Positions 42,093 through 53,724 of a stretch of DNA of 64,000 bases are shown here, piece by piece; position 1 is the stretch's first letter, and every line of letters starts with the position of its first letter. This stretch comes from Lactifluus volemus (lineage: Eukaryota > Basidiomycota > Agaricomycetes > Russulales > Russulaceae): assembly GCA_022376515.1 (NCBI GenBank), contig WTXI01000204.1:1-64000 (forward strand), given 5' to 3'. The position numbers and the translations under genes are program-made. Below the pieces are notes generated by a model. The model saw only the letters and a program-made list of their open reading frames with translations, did not search any database and had not been told where the DNA came from.

Positions 42093-45000
42093 CCACTTCA
42101 GTTATCCTGCAAGAAGTCCTTCATGCTTCTGACATGGCTATGACCATAGTGTCAATCTCCCACATCACAAAACTAGGAAATTCAGTTACCTTTAAAAAAG
42201 AGCACTGTACCATCAAAAATGCAAAGGGAAAAGTCATCAGCACTATCAAAGTGAGTGCAAGCAGACTTTACAAAGTCAAACATTGTGTGACAGCCTCAGC
42301 TGCAGTCACACTCGAATGTGTCACACTTTCCACACTCCACCATCATCTGGGCCACGTCAGCATGAATACCCTTTATTCTCTCATCTGACATGGTTTCATT
42401 AAGGGCATAAATCTTATTAATAAAGGCTCATCTTTTACCTGTGATTCTTGTGACTATACTAAGACAACTAGAAAGGTGATCAAGCCAGAAAGACAAGCAC
42501 TACCTTCAACTTTCTTTGGGGAAGAAATTCATTCTGATATGTAGGGACATCACCAACCACCAGCATGGGTGAGAAGCATTATTATATCGCTTTCACTAAC
42601 AAATACTCTCACTACACCTGGGCCAGAACTCTCAAAGCCAAGTCTGAGGCCTTTGAGGCCTACAAATCATTGCTGTGTGGGTGTACACGCAGCATGGTGT
42701 GATAATCTGCTGTTTTTGCTCTGACTGTGGAGGCAAGTACACTAGCAACAAGCTCAAGGGCTTCCTTTAAGAGCATGGGATAGAACAACAGCTCATGACC
42801 CACAATACCCCACAGCACAACAGGACCATGGAGTTGCTCAACCAGCATCTCCTAGAACGTATCTGAGTGACACTCCACCACTCCGGACTTCCTAAAACCC
42901 TCTGGGGAGAGGCCCTTCACCACTCTATCTGGCTGAAGAATTGCTCATCAACCTGCACACTGGGCATAATCACCCTATATGAATGCCTCCATGGGCACAA
43001 GCTGAACTTAGCTGGTGTTCCCAAGTGGGGCCAGTGGGTCTGGGTTCACAACCTCAAGGGGTCCAAACTGTTTTAACTGGAGCTGTGAAGGGCCCTTGAG
43101 TCACAGAGGATCAAGGGGACTGCAGTGGAGAGAATGAGGCTATATTGACCAAAGACAATAATAACAACTGACCTGCAGTAGAGAGAATGAGACTGAAGTC
43201 CCCAAAACTCCGTCCACTGCAGTAAAGGCAAATCTGACTAAGCATATACTAAATAAGGGAGGCAAACAGTCAAAGAAGCGTTGGGCTGACACTACAGTAG
43301 CCCAAATAACACAAACTGGATACCCAAGGCCTTCCAGCACATTGAGTAAGCTATGACAAGAAGAGCACTCATGCCCATAGAATCTACTGGCCAGAGAAGC
43401 ATTCCTTATCTGTTGAAAGAGATATAAAGTTCACCACAAACACAATTACTGTATACATCCCATCAACCTCTCAAACTCAAGCACAAGTTTAACCTCAAAT
43501 CTCTACTTCAAAAATTCAGCCCTCCAGCACTAGAATGATATAGCTGATGCCTCAAGCATCACAGCCTGATGCCAACACTCCTGACACAAATCTGATCCTA
43601 GAGATGCCAGATGAGGATGAGGACAATCCAGACCCAGAAGCAGATAATGACTACATCATTCCATCACCAATAATGCCACTGGAACTAGCACCAGCACTGC
43701 TGTAGCAGCTGCCCCAAGTACCATGCAGGCAGAAGCCACCACCGCCAGCACAAACCAAGCTGCCCCATCAATCAGCATGGATAGCCAAGATGTCACAGGA
43801 TGGGCAAACTACCAGCAGACAGGAGGCTCCTAAAATCAGTCTCTGAGGGCACATGTGCTGGGTGACACTCTCCCAGCGTAGAACAGACTCAGCTAACAAG
43901 TCCTTTGCCACAGCCCCAGAAGAACCCAGCTATGCTGAAATGGCATTCCATGCTAAAATCAAGATCGACACGACAATGGCAGCAGCTGTGCACAACACAA
44001 ATAAGGACCTGCGCTCTGTCTCAAAGATGTGATCTCACCCCGATTGGCCTGAATGGCAATGGGCGATGAAGTGTGAAATTGAGATGCTTGAGCACACCAG
44101 CAGCACTTGGGAAACAGTCTCACACCCCAAAGGTAAAAATATAGTGGGCAGCAAATAGGTATTTTGACTCAAGCACAAGGCAGACAGCTTGATTGACAAA
44201 TACAAGGCATGACTCGTCATGTGTGGATTTATGCAGATCTATGGTGTTGATTATTTTGACACTTTTTCACCTGTCGTGAAGCTGGCAAGCATTCGCACCA
44301 TTCTCATGATCACTGTGCGACTTGATTGGGACATCAACACCTTCAATTTCAATAGTGCATTCTTAAATGGAGAACTAGAGGACAATGAGAAGATTTACAT
44401 GCAGGAACCTCCAGGTTCTAAGGAGGGCAGTACCTATGTAAAGAGGCTGCAAAAGTCTCTCTATGGGCTCAAGCAGGCCAGGTGCTGCTAGTACAACATG
44501 CTCACACACATGCTCAGCAATCTGGGCTTCTACATCATACAGGCCAATCTGAGCGTGTTCCAAACACAGGTAAAGGACAATGTCCTGATCCTGGCAGTCC
44601 ATGTTGACAACTGCATTATCACCAGTAGCTCAAATGAGCTAACAAGAAGGCCCTCAATGCATGGTATGCTCTCACTGACCTAGTATCAATACATTGGCTC
44701 CTTGGAATTTGAGTCACCCAAGATCATGTGATGCACACAATCTCTCTCTGCCAGTCAACTTACATCAAGTCTATTGTTGCACACTATAGCCTGGCCAATG
44801 CCAAGGCCCAGAGCTTCCCTATGATCCCAAATGTGTCTTACTCAAAGGATGACAGCCCCACTGATGAAGCTGCAGCCATGCGCATAAGAAAGGCCCCATT
44901 TTAGGAAGCAATCAGCAGTCTGATATATGTAGCTATTGCCACACACCCCGACATCATGTTCGCAGTATCAATGCTCTTGCAATTCCTTAATAATCTGGGG

Positions 45001-45605
45001 GAGCTGCACCGGGATGTGGTAAAGTGCATCCTGCACTACCTATCAGGAACATGACACCACAAACTCACTTATAGCAGTGAGCAACACAACCTCCTAGGGT
45101 ATATGGATGCAGACAGCGCATCATAGCCATATCGCCACATGATCTCCAGATACACATTTTTTATCCATGGAGGGGTAATCTCCTGGCAATCCCACAAGCA
45201 GGAAATCATAACCTTATCAACCACAGAAGCAGAGTATGTGGTGGTGACCCATGCTACAAAAGAGGCAGCATGGCTTCATTGCCTCAAAAGAGAGTTGCTA
45301 ACTCCTTTCATAAATCCAACTATGATCTACTGTGATAATCAGGCAGCCCTCAAACTTGCTACTGATGACAATTACTGAGCCAGAACTAAGCATATTGACA
45401 TCCATTATCACTACATTTGACAGGTTATCAATGTGGGGGAGATCTCAATCACTTACTGCCCCATAGATGACATGACTGCCAACATACTCATGAAACCGCT
45501 TCTGGCCTGGAAGATCGCACATCATGTTACTGGACTTGGAATCACTCAAGGCCTGACAGCACTCATGCATCAGGAAAACCCATCTGGCCTTAAAGTGTAT
45601 TAGAT
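42093..45605 (+). pseudogene. Copia E Pol: end of protease, integrase, RT, RNase H
   Basis: Continues the protease region (VILQEVLHASDMAMTIVSIS, KVSASRLYKVKH), then the integrase zinc module LHHHLGHVS ... CDSCDYTK near 42340-42460 and a decayed integrase core. After solo LTR F1 come HRIYWPEKHSLSVERDIKF, an acidic linker, RT (FMQIYGVDYFDTFSPVVKLA, IRTILMITVRLDWDINTFNF, LYGLKQARCC) near 44130-44620 and RNase H (GYMDADSAS, FFIHGGVISWQSHKQEIITL, STTEAEYVVVTHATKEAAWL, YCDNQAALKLA) near 45080-45480. Many stops, mainly at expected Gln, Arg or Trp codons, plus frameshifts, show long inactivity. Confidence 0.85.
43069..43311. mobile_element. Small solo LTR, family F (F1), 243 bases, TSD caaac
   Basis: Starts TGTTTTAACTGGAGCTG and ends CCCAAATAACA, with caaac at 43064-43068 and 43312-43316. 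Copy F2 (48788-49030) has the same length and a third partial copy ends at 51980. Such a short LTR fits a compact element. It interrupts Copia E pol. Confidence 0.85.
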
Positions 45606-45901
45606 GCTCCTTAGAGCCTACTTAAGTGTCTTATTGACAGTGGTAAGTCATCAGGAAAACCCATCTGGCCTTAAAGTGTATTAGATGCTTCTTAAAGCTT
45701 ACTCAAGTGTCTTATTGACAGTGGTAAGTAGATCCTTCTACTTACCACTGTCAATAAGACACTTGAGTAAGCTTTAAGAAGCATCTAATACACTTTAAGG
45801 CCAGATGGGTTTTCCTGATGACTTACCACTGTCAATAAGACACTTAAGTAGGCTCTAAGGAGCATCTAATACACTTTAAGGCCAGATGGGTTTTCCTGAT
45901 G
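45568..45901. repeat. 334-base near-perfect palindrome made of four copies of an 84-base unit (two forward, two reverse)
   Basis: Two direct copies (45568-45651 and 45652-45734), each starting CATCAGGAAAACCCATCTGG, are followed by their exact reverse complement, centred at 45734/45735 (about 4-base loop). The two units differ at several bases, and each difference is mirrored in the matching reverse unit. The unit is the end of Copia E pol and its 3' flank. Confidence 0.93.
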
Positions 45902-45904
45902 TGG

Positions 45905-46310
45905 GGGAGTGCTGAGGAATCTCAAATTGGAGGGAAGAAGGGCTGATGGCTGAGAATGGCATGCAGCATGCAAGGGAACCCTAAGACAGAATGGCCAATG
46001 CCTGTGGCCCCCTGAGGGCCTGCTGGCATGGACAATAACTGCTCCCCATTAGGGGCAGTTGCCCATAGCCATTAGTACAATACCACTTTCTTTTTTGACA
46101 CCAGAAAGACTATTTTAGTTTACTTAGTTTCACTGAGCACATGGCCCATCCCACCTTGTGTCTGCCAAGAACAAGTGGCCATCTTGGGCCAATACATTCA
46201 CCAGACAGTTAGCATAGACCTAAAATACATAAATACAAGCAATGGGACTAAGGGAAATACTTCTGACCCTGCCCCAATAATTTCCAAGTTGTGTGCACTC
46301 CCTCCCACTT
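45905..46310 (+). mobile_element. 3' LTR of Copia E
   Basis: Follows a GTGGGGGAGTGC polypurine-like run. Bases 46012-46305 match the 5' LTR. The terminal part expected from the 5' LTR (ending TTTTTGACTTCA) is not found, so the right end is lost or replaced near 46310. Confidence 0.65.
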
Positions 46311-48291
46311 CTGTGAGCAGCTTCCAACTCTTACCAGCCACAACACTGGCACCCTCTGGGGGCAAGTCACTGGCAGGCCATCGCGTGAACCAGTGCTCAA
46401 ACAACATTGACTAGAAGTCTTCCTTTAAGGTATACTCTTTATAAGCACCACACTGAGATCAAAGATAACTGAGTTGCTCTGGGGTTATCCAAGGCTGGGA
46501 ACCCCCAGCCCTTTGATTTTTTCTGATGCCAGTCATGGGGTATAGGAGGCAATGAAGATGGGAATCAATGAAGATGAGACATGATGTTGGGGGACATTGA
46601 GGTGAGTATGAGTGGCTATGAGCGAAGTCACAATCACAAGCTGGGTAGAAGTAGATTCTAAGGTAAAATATACCAGTCATCAGCTACTTTATAAATTGCA
46701 GCTTGGAAGGAATCACCTTGAGGCCATGATTCAAAGACCCACCAGCACCACATATAAATTGTGTCATGAATATTGGAATTGGTCTGAGACAAAAAGGTGA
46801 AAGACTAATGTGGCAGATTGTGGAATCAGATCTATATGATCTGTGGTTGTGTGGGTAATCATTGGGTCTCTTTGTCACTATCACCCCTCATAACTTGTAA
46901 GTCCAAGACCAACACAAGATCTTCATGCCAATTGGATTGACAGAGCCCACTCATGTTGTCGGTTATTGGCCTGTGGGTGCTGCCTGATTGGCTCATGCCA
47001 CCTTAGTATGATCTTATAGATTCAGTTGGCTGCCTTGCCCTCCAAACCATCATACACATTGTCTTGTTCCCACTCCATGCCCAAGCACATCATGAGATTC
47101 TCATGCCAGTTGATTGTGATTTGTCCCTCCCTGTCCTTCTACGTACATTCCATGGAGAGGCCATGTCCCACTTTCTCAAAGCTACAAGAGCCTGTGTATG
47201 GTTCTGAGGCAAATCTGGGACCTGGGTTAGCCCCCTTAGTACCCTCCTGTAAATAGTGCCTTCTGTTTCCCCCCACTGTCCCATACCTGTCACACATCCT
47301 TTCAGTTCTCTCATTAACCTTCACACTCCTCTGAGTCCTCCCTTCACTGCCTGTTCCAATCCTGTACCCTGGGGATCATGTCTTTGACATAGATACATAT
47401 TGTGGGATATATGCAGATTTAAAAAAAAAAATCTCATAGATTCATAGTTAAACCAAATCTATTATGCCATTGTGACAAAGTAAGCTCTCTACTAGTAGTA
47501 CACTTCTACACTAGTTTGTGTTCTACATCTACTAGACTACTATATCGAATGAGATCACCATTAGTGTCACTTGACTCACTTGTTCATCAAGTCACACAAT
47601 ATCACACTTGGGCCAAACACTGGCAACTATGGCCAAGTTGATTTAAAGTCTGCTAGCTGATGACTTGGAGGTGATGTTGTGGGCAATTGAAGTAATAACA
47701 GTTCCAGTGTAAATTTATTTATGTCATATCTACTACAATGAATGACCATATGGATGACTCAGATACTGATAACTTGGAAGGGGTTATTGGCCCATAGAAG
47801 GTAGCATAACTTGACTTGAAGGGCTAGATGGCAACTATGTGATGGCAAGTAAGGGGCACCCAGTATTGACACAGCATTGAGCACACTTTGCCAGCAATGT
47901 AATGGTTTTTGGGTGTGCTTGCACCTGACATGTCACACTATGTTATTCTGTAACAGGCTTTATGAGCATGAGAGTGGCTCAGTGGCAGGACAGCACTTAG
48001 TATAAAAAGATTGCAATATATTTGAGCCCTGATTAGTGTTGGCATTGCTGTGGCTCAAGCTGGTCATTTTTGAAAAAATTATGAGGCTTCAAGCTTACCC
48101 AAATCAGAGGTTACTAAGGCTATATGTTATAAATTATAATATGTAGTATTATCTAGTTTATGCATTATGAGCAAGTCTACTGTAGCTTCAAATAAAATAA
48201 ATAAATACTTAAGCACATAGATCTCAGTGGATCTTTCACAAACATTAAGGATATTTGCTCATGTCTTCAAGTTATTACTAGTACACCTTGA
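46311..48291. other. About 2 kb without recognisable genes
   Basis: Only short open frames, none with motifs. There are an A-run at 47420-47430 and TATA-rich patches. Probably old retroelement or intergenic remains. Confidence 0.35.
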
Positions 48292-48731
48292 TGTTACAAA
48301 ATGCAGGACACATTGGACTATTGTCTCGCTGTCCTATTGTTTGTCTTGTTTGGTCCAGTGTTATTGTTCTGAGTTCTATTGTTCCCTGTTTCTTTTGTCT
48401 TGACCATACACTTATTGTTCTATCCTGGTTTGGTATAACAATTAGCATAACTTGTATAAGTAGGCCTCAGCTGATAGCTTGTACCCCAGCTTTGGCTTAA
48501 CTCAATCTACCAGTTTTAACTCTTCTGAGTGACAAAAACTCTCCTCTTCTCCCCTCCTCTTTTCTCTTACCTTCCTACATGCCCTAATAAGGCTACTGAA
48601 GCTTAGTGGTTGTGCTATAACACCACAGGGCTCTGCACATCATCACCCTGAGTGACCCTGAGCCTAAACCCTAGGAGAGAACAGAACCATTGAACCCTAG
48701 TTGGGACCCGGCCCTAGTAAAGCCATAACAG
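48292..48731 (+). mobile_element. LTR family B, copy B3, 440 bases
   Basis: Complete from TGTTACAAAATGCAGGACAC to GCCATAACA; defines the family ends. No TSD (cttga against gggaa), so it may be one end of a rearranged element rather than a clean solo LTR. Confidence 0.75.
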
Positions 48732-48787
48732 GGAATGGTCAAGGGACCCTTGGTGTCTGCATGGGTACAAGACTACCTGGACAATTG

Positions 48788-49030
48788 TGTCTAGACTGGA
48801 ACTGTGAAGGGCCCTTGAGTCACAGAGGACCAAGGGGACTGCAGTGGAGAGAATGAGACTATATTGACCAAAGACAATGGTAACAACTGACCTGCAGTGG
48901 AGAGAATGAGACTGAAGTCCCCAAAACTCCGTCCACTGCAGTAAAGGCAAGCCTGACTAAGCATATACTAAATAAGGGAGGCAAACAGTCAAAGAAGCGT
49001 TGGGCTGACACTACAGTAGCCCAAATAACA
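48788..49030. mobile_element. Family F LTR, copy F2, 243 bases
   Basis: TGTCTAGACTGGAACTG to CCCAAATAACA, nearly identical to F1 over CTGAAGTCCCCAAAACTCCG and AAGCGTTGGGCTGACAC. No TSD. A Gypsy protease frame begins right after it. Confidence 0.8.
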
Positions 49031-50000
49031 GTTCCCCTATCATTCACGAGCACAACTAAGATAGCTGCCAAAAAAAGCACTACTCAACAGTGGTGCTACA
49101 GAAAATTTCATTAATCCAAGGATGGTGGAGAAATTAGGCCTTGGATCAATAGACCTTTGAGAACCATGAACCATGTTCAATGTTAACAGAACAGAAAATG
49201 AAGATGGGAAGATCATGAGCTACTGCCTTCTCAATGTCTTGAAAGGACAAAAGAAAGCCACACAAATCTTCTTTATCACGAACCTGGGGAAAGATTGACT
49301 GATCCTGGGATACCCCTGGTTACAGGAATTCAACCCCCAAATAAACTAAAAGGAGGGAAAGATTCGTGGGCCACCTATTAAACTCTCTACCACTGGGCAA
49401 AGCTGGAAGCTGAAGTGGGTTGTACAAAAGATAAAAGCATGCAAAACAAGCTTCAGTCAACAATGGGTACAACAGGAAGCAAAGTGACAAAGTAAAGTGA
49501 CAGTCCCAGAACAATTCCACAAATATGCCAAGGTCTTTTCTGAAGAAGAGGCAAAACACTTCCCTCCCTCATGACCAGAAGACCTCATCATCACACTACT
49601 GCCAGACACTCCAAAGACTATCAACTGTAAAACATACAAATTGACCATGGAGGAAACCAAGTCCATGAGAACATTCCTAGCAGAACAACAAGCAAAAGGA
49701 TATGTTATGAGGTTGAACTCAGCATGGTCCAGCCCCTTCTTTTATATCAAGAAACAAGATGAGAAGCTGAGGCCAGTCTATGACTATCAAAAGGTGAATG
49801 AATGGACAGTAAAAGACATTTACCCCCTCCCCCACATCGACACCATCTTCGATCAAATGGGAGATGCCAAGTTAATGTCCAAATTCAACATTCAGGACAG
49901 GTACTATAACATTTGAATCCACCTGGACAGCCAGTGGATAGCAGTGGTAAAGACAGACAAAGGACTTTTTGAGGCCAAAGTCATGCCCTTTGGATTGTGC
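49031..50000 (+). pseudogene. Gypsy fragment: aspartic protease and RT start
   Basis: Reads DSGATENFINPRMVEKLGLG-like (protease, near 49085-49150), ILGYPWLQEFNPQIN, then RT: MRTFLAEQQAKGYVMRLNSA, WSSPFFYIKKQDEKLRPVYD, YQKVNEWTVKDIYPLPHIDT and DAKLMSKFNIQDRYYNI, a stop, and EAKVMPFGLC. It stops at a Copia fragment in the other orientation. Several stops interrupt it. Confidence 0.82.
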
Positions 50001-51420
50001 ATCCCTGATGAAGTTGAGGGTGTCCCTCACAATAGAGATAGTGAAAGAGCAATGCATTGTGAGATATAGGACAGAGAACAGATTACTGGAGAGGGAGGGA
50101 ACATATAGCACATTTGTGAACTCTAGAGGCACCATCTCCTGCCCATCCACCACAGGATTGAAGCAAACTGACCCAACACCTTCAGAATACAGCACAGATC
50201 CATCAGCTAGGCGAATGGGGATCCTGTGGGGCACCAAATTTTGCAGCCAATGACGGTTGAATGTCATATGAGCTGAGGTGCCAGTGTCTGCATTCCAGGA
50301 GGTGTGAGAATGAGGAATGGGTGTGGCAGAGAAGAGAGAACTTGCAGAGGCAATGGACACATTCTGAGGCGCAGCAGGAGCAGACTGAGAGTGAGTGGAA
50401 GCAGGGGCAGATTAGAGAGCAAGGGAGAGCCAAATTGATGAGTCAACTTCTCCTTGAGGAAGCATTTGGCCTCAATATGGCCAAGGCGAGAGCAGAAGTC
50501 ACATTTGGGGCAAGTGGAGGCCCTATTCTGTGAGTTTTGAGGAGAGGTGGATTGGGAAGGAAGGGAGGACACCTGGGAAGGCTTGGAGGATGATATGGGT
50601 GCAGTTGATGATGCAGAGAAGGCAGAGGTGGTCCCAGAGAGGTTTGAACGCACCTGATCCATGTTTCTGAGTGACTGGATGACAGATGGCTTGTCAAACT
50701 TGTCCAGGACGGAGATAGTGCAAACAACATTGTCAAAGGAGTGTGGGAGTGCCCTAATGATGGCCATGACTGCCAGTTCATCATAGAGGTCATCCAGAGT
50801 GAAGGAAGAGGGGGAAAGAGACTTGATGACCCTGATGTGCTCATCCACCTTGTTGATAATGAAACAAGGCTAGGAGGCACTCAGTGAGTGATAAGACACT
50901 GAGGCCCCTGGAACGTAGTCTAGCTAGTTTATATACAACTGTAATCTGTGGCTGACTATGTATGCGCTTGTTTTATCCTTTCCCTTTTATGGGCCGTGTA
51001 ACTACTAATAACGCAATGTAATGACGTCAATGCTACGAGGAGCGAAGGTGTTTCTAATAACAAATCTATGCTAGAGATGAAGTCTGAGGCAATATAGTAA
51101 TGCTATGATACCACACGCACGTTGCTATCTCTAACAGATAAGGGAGTCTAGGGGCTAAGGCTCTGAGTCATCTTTCTGGATGGAAAGGAGGGTGTGGTAG
51201 GCATTGAAGCGAGGGGCAGTCCTCTGTTGGATGAAAGAGACCTTCAGAATGTCCCAAATCTTGATAGGATCGTCCTCACAGTCCCTAATGAGCACCTTGA
51301 CATCATGTCATAACAGTCTTCAGCACACCAGCAGCCCTCTCAGCCTTTATCTCCCATCTCTCTAACTTCTCCTCATTCACTGTAAGGCATCCCTAATGGA
51401 TGCCTTACCATAATTAAATT
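50001..51420 (-). pseudogene. Copia fragment G: Gag with knuckle and protease start
   Basis: Read leftward: VLIRDCEDDPIKIWDILKVS and TAPRFNAYHTLLS (51160-51300), then MDEHIRVIKSLSPSSFTLDD, VMAIIRALPHSFDNVVCTIS, CPKCDFCSRLGHIEAKC (knuckle, 50450-50510) and the protease region WNADTGTSAHMTF near 50270-50300 with YVPSLSSNLFSVLYL. In the protease, DTGTS stands for the DSG motif. An insertion at about 50890-51131 splits Gag. It is inserted in or fused to Gypsy sequence on both sides. Confidence 0.8.
50890..51131 (-). mobile_element. Probable solo LTR inside Copia fragment G
   Basis: The Gag frame (ending QKDDSEP, restarting INKVDEHIRV) is interrupted by noncoding sequence. In minus orientation that sequence starts TGTTAGAGATAGCAACGTG and has a TATA-like stretch near 50930. 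The other border and TSD are unclear. Confidence 0.45.
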
Positions 51421-51888
51421 CACACATGATCTATATAAGTAAAATGTGTGAAACAAGTGTGCATCAAGTTAATATATTGCTAAGAGTTTCACAAGTAAAT
51501 GATAAGGAGCAATGGAAAATATCACCTTTGAGGAGTTGCTGCACCAGCAGCACAGGTGGCCCAATTCAAGGACTGCTACATGCCAGGCCCACAACTTGCA
51601 TTGATGGCACTGGTGGCCCAGTCCACCTAGATAACACAATAATTAAGCAATGCTGCAGCTTACATCCACAGCAGCAGCAGGGGTGATGACTTAGCCCTGG
51701 TAGTCTCTGACCTTGGGTTTTGGAGCTGGTTTCTTCTCCTGGCCTGAAACAAGGCACCAGAGACCATTGGGTTGAAGCCAGGACCTGATATGATCAGCTC
51801 AAAGTCAATAGTTTTCGCTTGTGAGGGGAGAAATGGAGGAAATAGAGGATTCCTTGGTAGAGGACATGGTGTAGGAAGGTCCACCACA
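51421..51888. other. Unassigned sequence
   Basis: No gene or repeat recognised. GC-richer patches with GCAGCAGCAG near 51668. Confidence 0.3.
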
Positions 51889-51980
51889 CAGTAAAGGCAA
51901 ACCTGACTAAGCATATACTAAATAAAGAAGGTAAACAGCCACAAAACCATTAGGCTGACACTACAGTAGCCCAAATAATA
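51889..51980. mobile_element. Family F LTR, partial copy F3
   Basis: Last 92 bases of the family (CAGTAAAGGCAAACCTGAC to GCCCAAATAATA), again directly joined to Gypsy RT sequence. Confidence 0.65.
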
Positions 51981-52990
51981 AAAATGGATGAAGGACTCTT
52001 TGAGGCAAAGGTCATGCATGCCCTTTGGACTATGCAATGCCCCAGCTGCCTTTCAGAGGCAAACCACATCTTTGCTGATTTAAAAAAGAAATGCCTCTGA
52101 TGGGTCCTCTGGTATCTAGATGACTTCCTTATCATGACCCCCAACAATCTAGCACTCCATGATCAGATCACCAGAGAATACTTGGAAATCTTAGAAAGGG
52201 AGTCGCTATTCAAAAATGCCAATTTGCAAAGAAAAGGTCAAGTTTTTGGGATCTGTTATCAACTAAGGCACTATTTGCATTGACCCCAGCAAGAAGCACA
52301 GGTTAGAAGATTGGCCCCAACAACTAAAATCAGTACAGAAAGTTTGTAGCACCCTGAGAGTGTTAGGGTACCAACACCAATTCATCCCTGGGTTTGCCAA
52401 TGTCACAAGACCACTCACCAATTTACTGAAAAAGACAACCAAGTTTGAATGGACAGAAGAATGCATGAATGTAGTGGACTAATTGATCAAAGCTGTCACT
52501 AGTGATCCAGTCCTGTAACAACCTAATCTTAATGAACCATTTGTGCTATAAGTGGATGCTTCACAATATGCAAGTGAAGTGATCCTCCACCAGCCTGATG
52601 CAAACCAAAAGTTATGGCCTGTTGGATATTACTCCCAAAATGTTCAACCAAGCAGAAAGAAACTATGACATTCATGATCAAGAACTATTGGCAATGATTT
52701 GTGGACTAGATCACTGGCAACACCTTCTGCTAAGCTCCCCACACATGTCATTATGATTGTCAGTAACCACACCAACTTACAATATTATTGGGAAACCCAC
52801 AAGATTAACACAGAAGGGTGGCACATTACATCCCAAAAATGGCAGAATACTACATGAGAATCATACACCACCCAGAAAAAACCAATAAAGCTGACCCCCT
52901 GTCAAGATGACCAGGTTGCAATCAAGGTGAGAAAGATCACAAAGATGTACTAGTGTTGCTCCCAGAATTGTTTGTGTGCATTGCATAGTG
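51981..52990 (+). pseudogene. Gypsy fragment: rest of RT and RNase H
   Basis: Starts MDEGLFEAKVM, overlapping the end of the fragment at 49031-50000, then WYLDDFLIMTPNNLALHDQI (RT YxDD as YLDD, near 52110), FEWTEECMNVV, VDASQYASEVILHQPDANQK (RNase H), WPVGYYSQNVQPSRKK, and TNLQYYWETHKINT-like sequence near 52770. Because it overlaps the earlier fragment, it may belong to a second copy. Stops and frameshifts are frequent. Confidence 0.8.
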
Positions 52991-53488
52991 ACAACTCCCT
53001 TTGCAGCTGGTATAGCATCAGGTGTATCCACAGCATTTCATATAGCAGTATCCCCCATCTGGGTATCACTACTATTCCCTGCAACAAGCTCAATTTGTCT
53101 GCAGGCAGCATGAGCAAAATACACCTCCACCTATTGTGAACTATTACCCACCTGGGCCACCCCCATCACCGGCTCTGTACCTTTGACATATCCAGGAAGG
53201 CTGTGACCAAATCCTAAGCCATGGCCTAGAGGTTAGTTATCACATTGCTGTCCCACTCAACAATACTGACCAGACATGGCACAGTCTTCATTTAATGTTA
53301 TTGCTGGCAAAGCAAAGCATAAATTTTCAGCTGAAACTAATATAACTTGGGAGGATTTCTGAAAGTGTACCCTTACATATCTTAAAAATGCTAGTCAGGC
53401 TGTTCAGCTGACATGTAAACTTACTGGTGAACCAGAGCTTCTTACATTGACAATGGTAGTGAATTCAATGCTGTCATTGGGCATCTTC
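52991..53488. other. Unassigned, possibly gag-like fragment
   Basis: A Pro/Gln/Tyr-rich open stretch (NTPPPIVNYYPPGPPPSPAL) near 53115-53180 and further broken frames. Nothing recognised with confidence. Confidence 0.3.
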
Positions 53489-53622
53489 TGTTACAGATTT
53501 GTCTGGACCTGTGCCTCCCTGTAACTATAACTTAGCTAGACCCAACTTAAACTCACATCTCTGTTGGTCCTCCCTGAACACTTGATCCTATCTTAGGAAC
53601 TAGAAACAGCTAGTTCCTAACA
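53489..53622 (+). mobile_element. LTR family C, copy C2, internally deleted (134 bases)
   Basis: Starts TGTTACAGATTTGTCTGGACC, jumps from CCTCCCTG to TAACTATAACTTAGCTAGACC, and ends GCTAGTTCCTAACA. Matches both ends of C1 but lacks about 300 bases of its middle. Confidence 0.75.
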
Positions 53623-53724
53623 ATTGAGGTGACAAAGGAAGGTAGGGAGAATTTTGACCTCACCTGGTTTTATTAACAAGACAAGTACAGTTGAATAGCT
53701 CATAATGCATAAGGCTGTCCCACC

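Larger units (their letters stand above)
17940..46310 (+). mobile_element. Old Ty1/Copia element E, split by a 22.6-kb LINE-based nest
   Basis: The 5' LTR lies at 17940-18307, gag to protease at 18397-19462, and the rest of pol at 42079-45605, with the 3' LTR at 45905-46310. The join is exact: the 14 bases tcatgggaagtctt occur at 19452-19465 and again at 42079-42092, and reading across them continues the protease region. Without insertions the element is about 5.5 kb, normal for Copia. It holds many premature stops and is clearly old. Confidence 0.88.
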
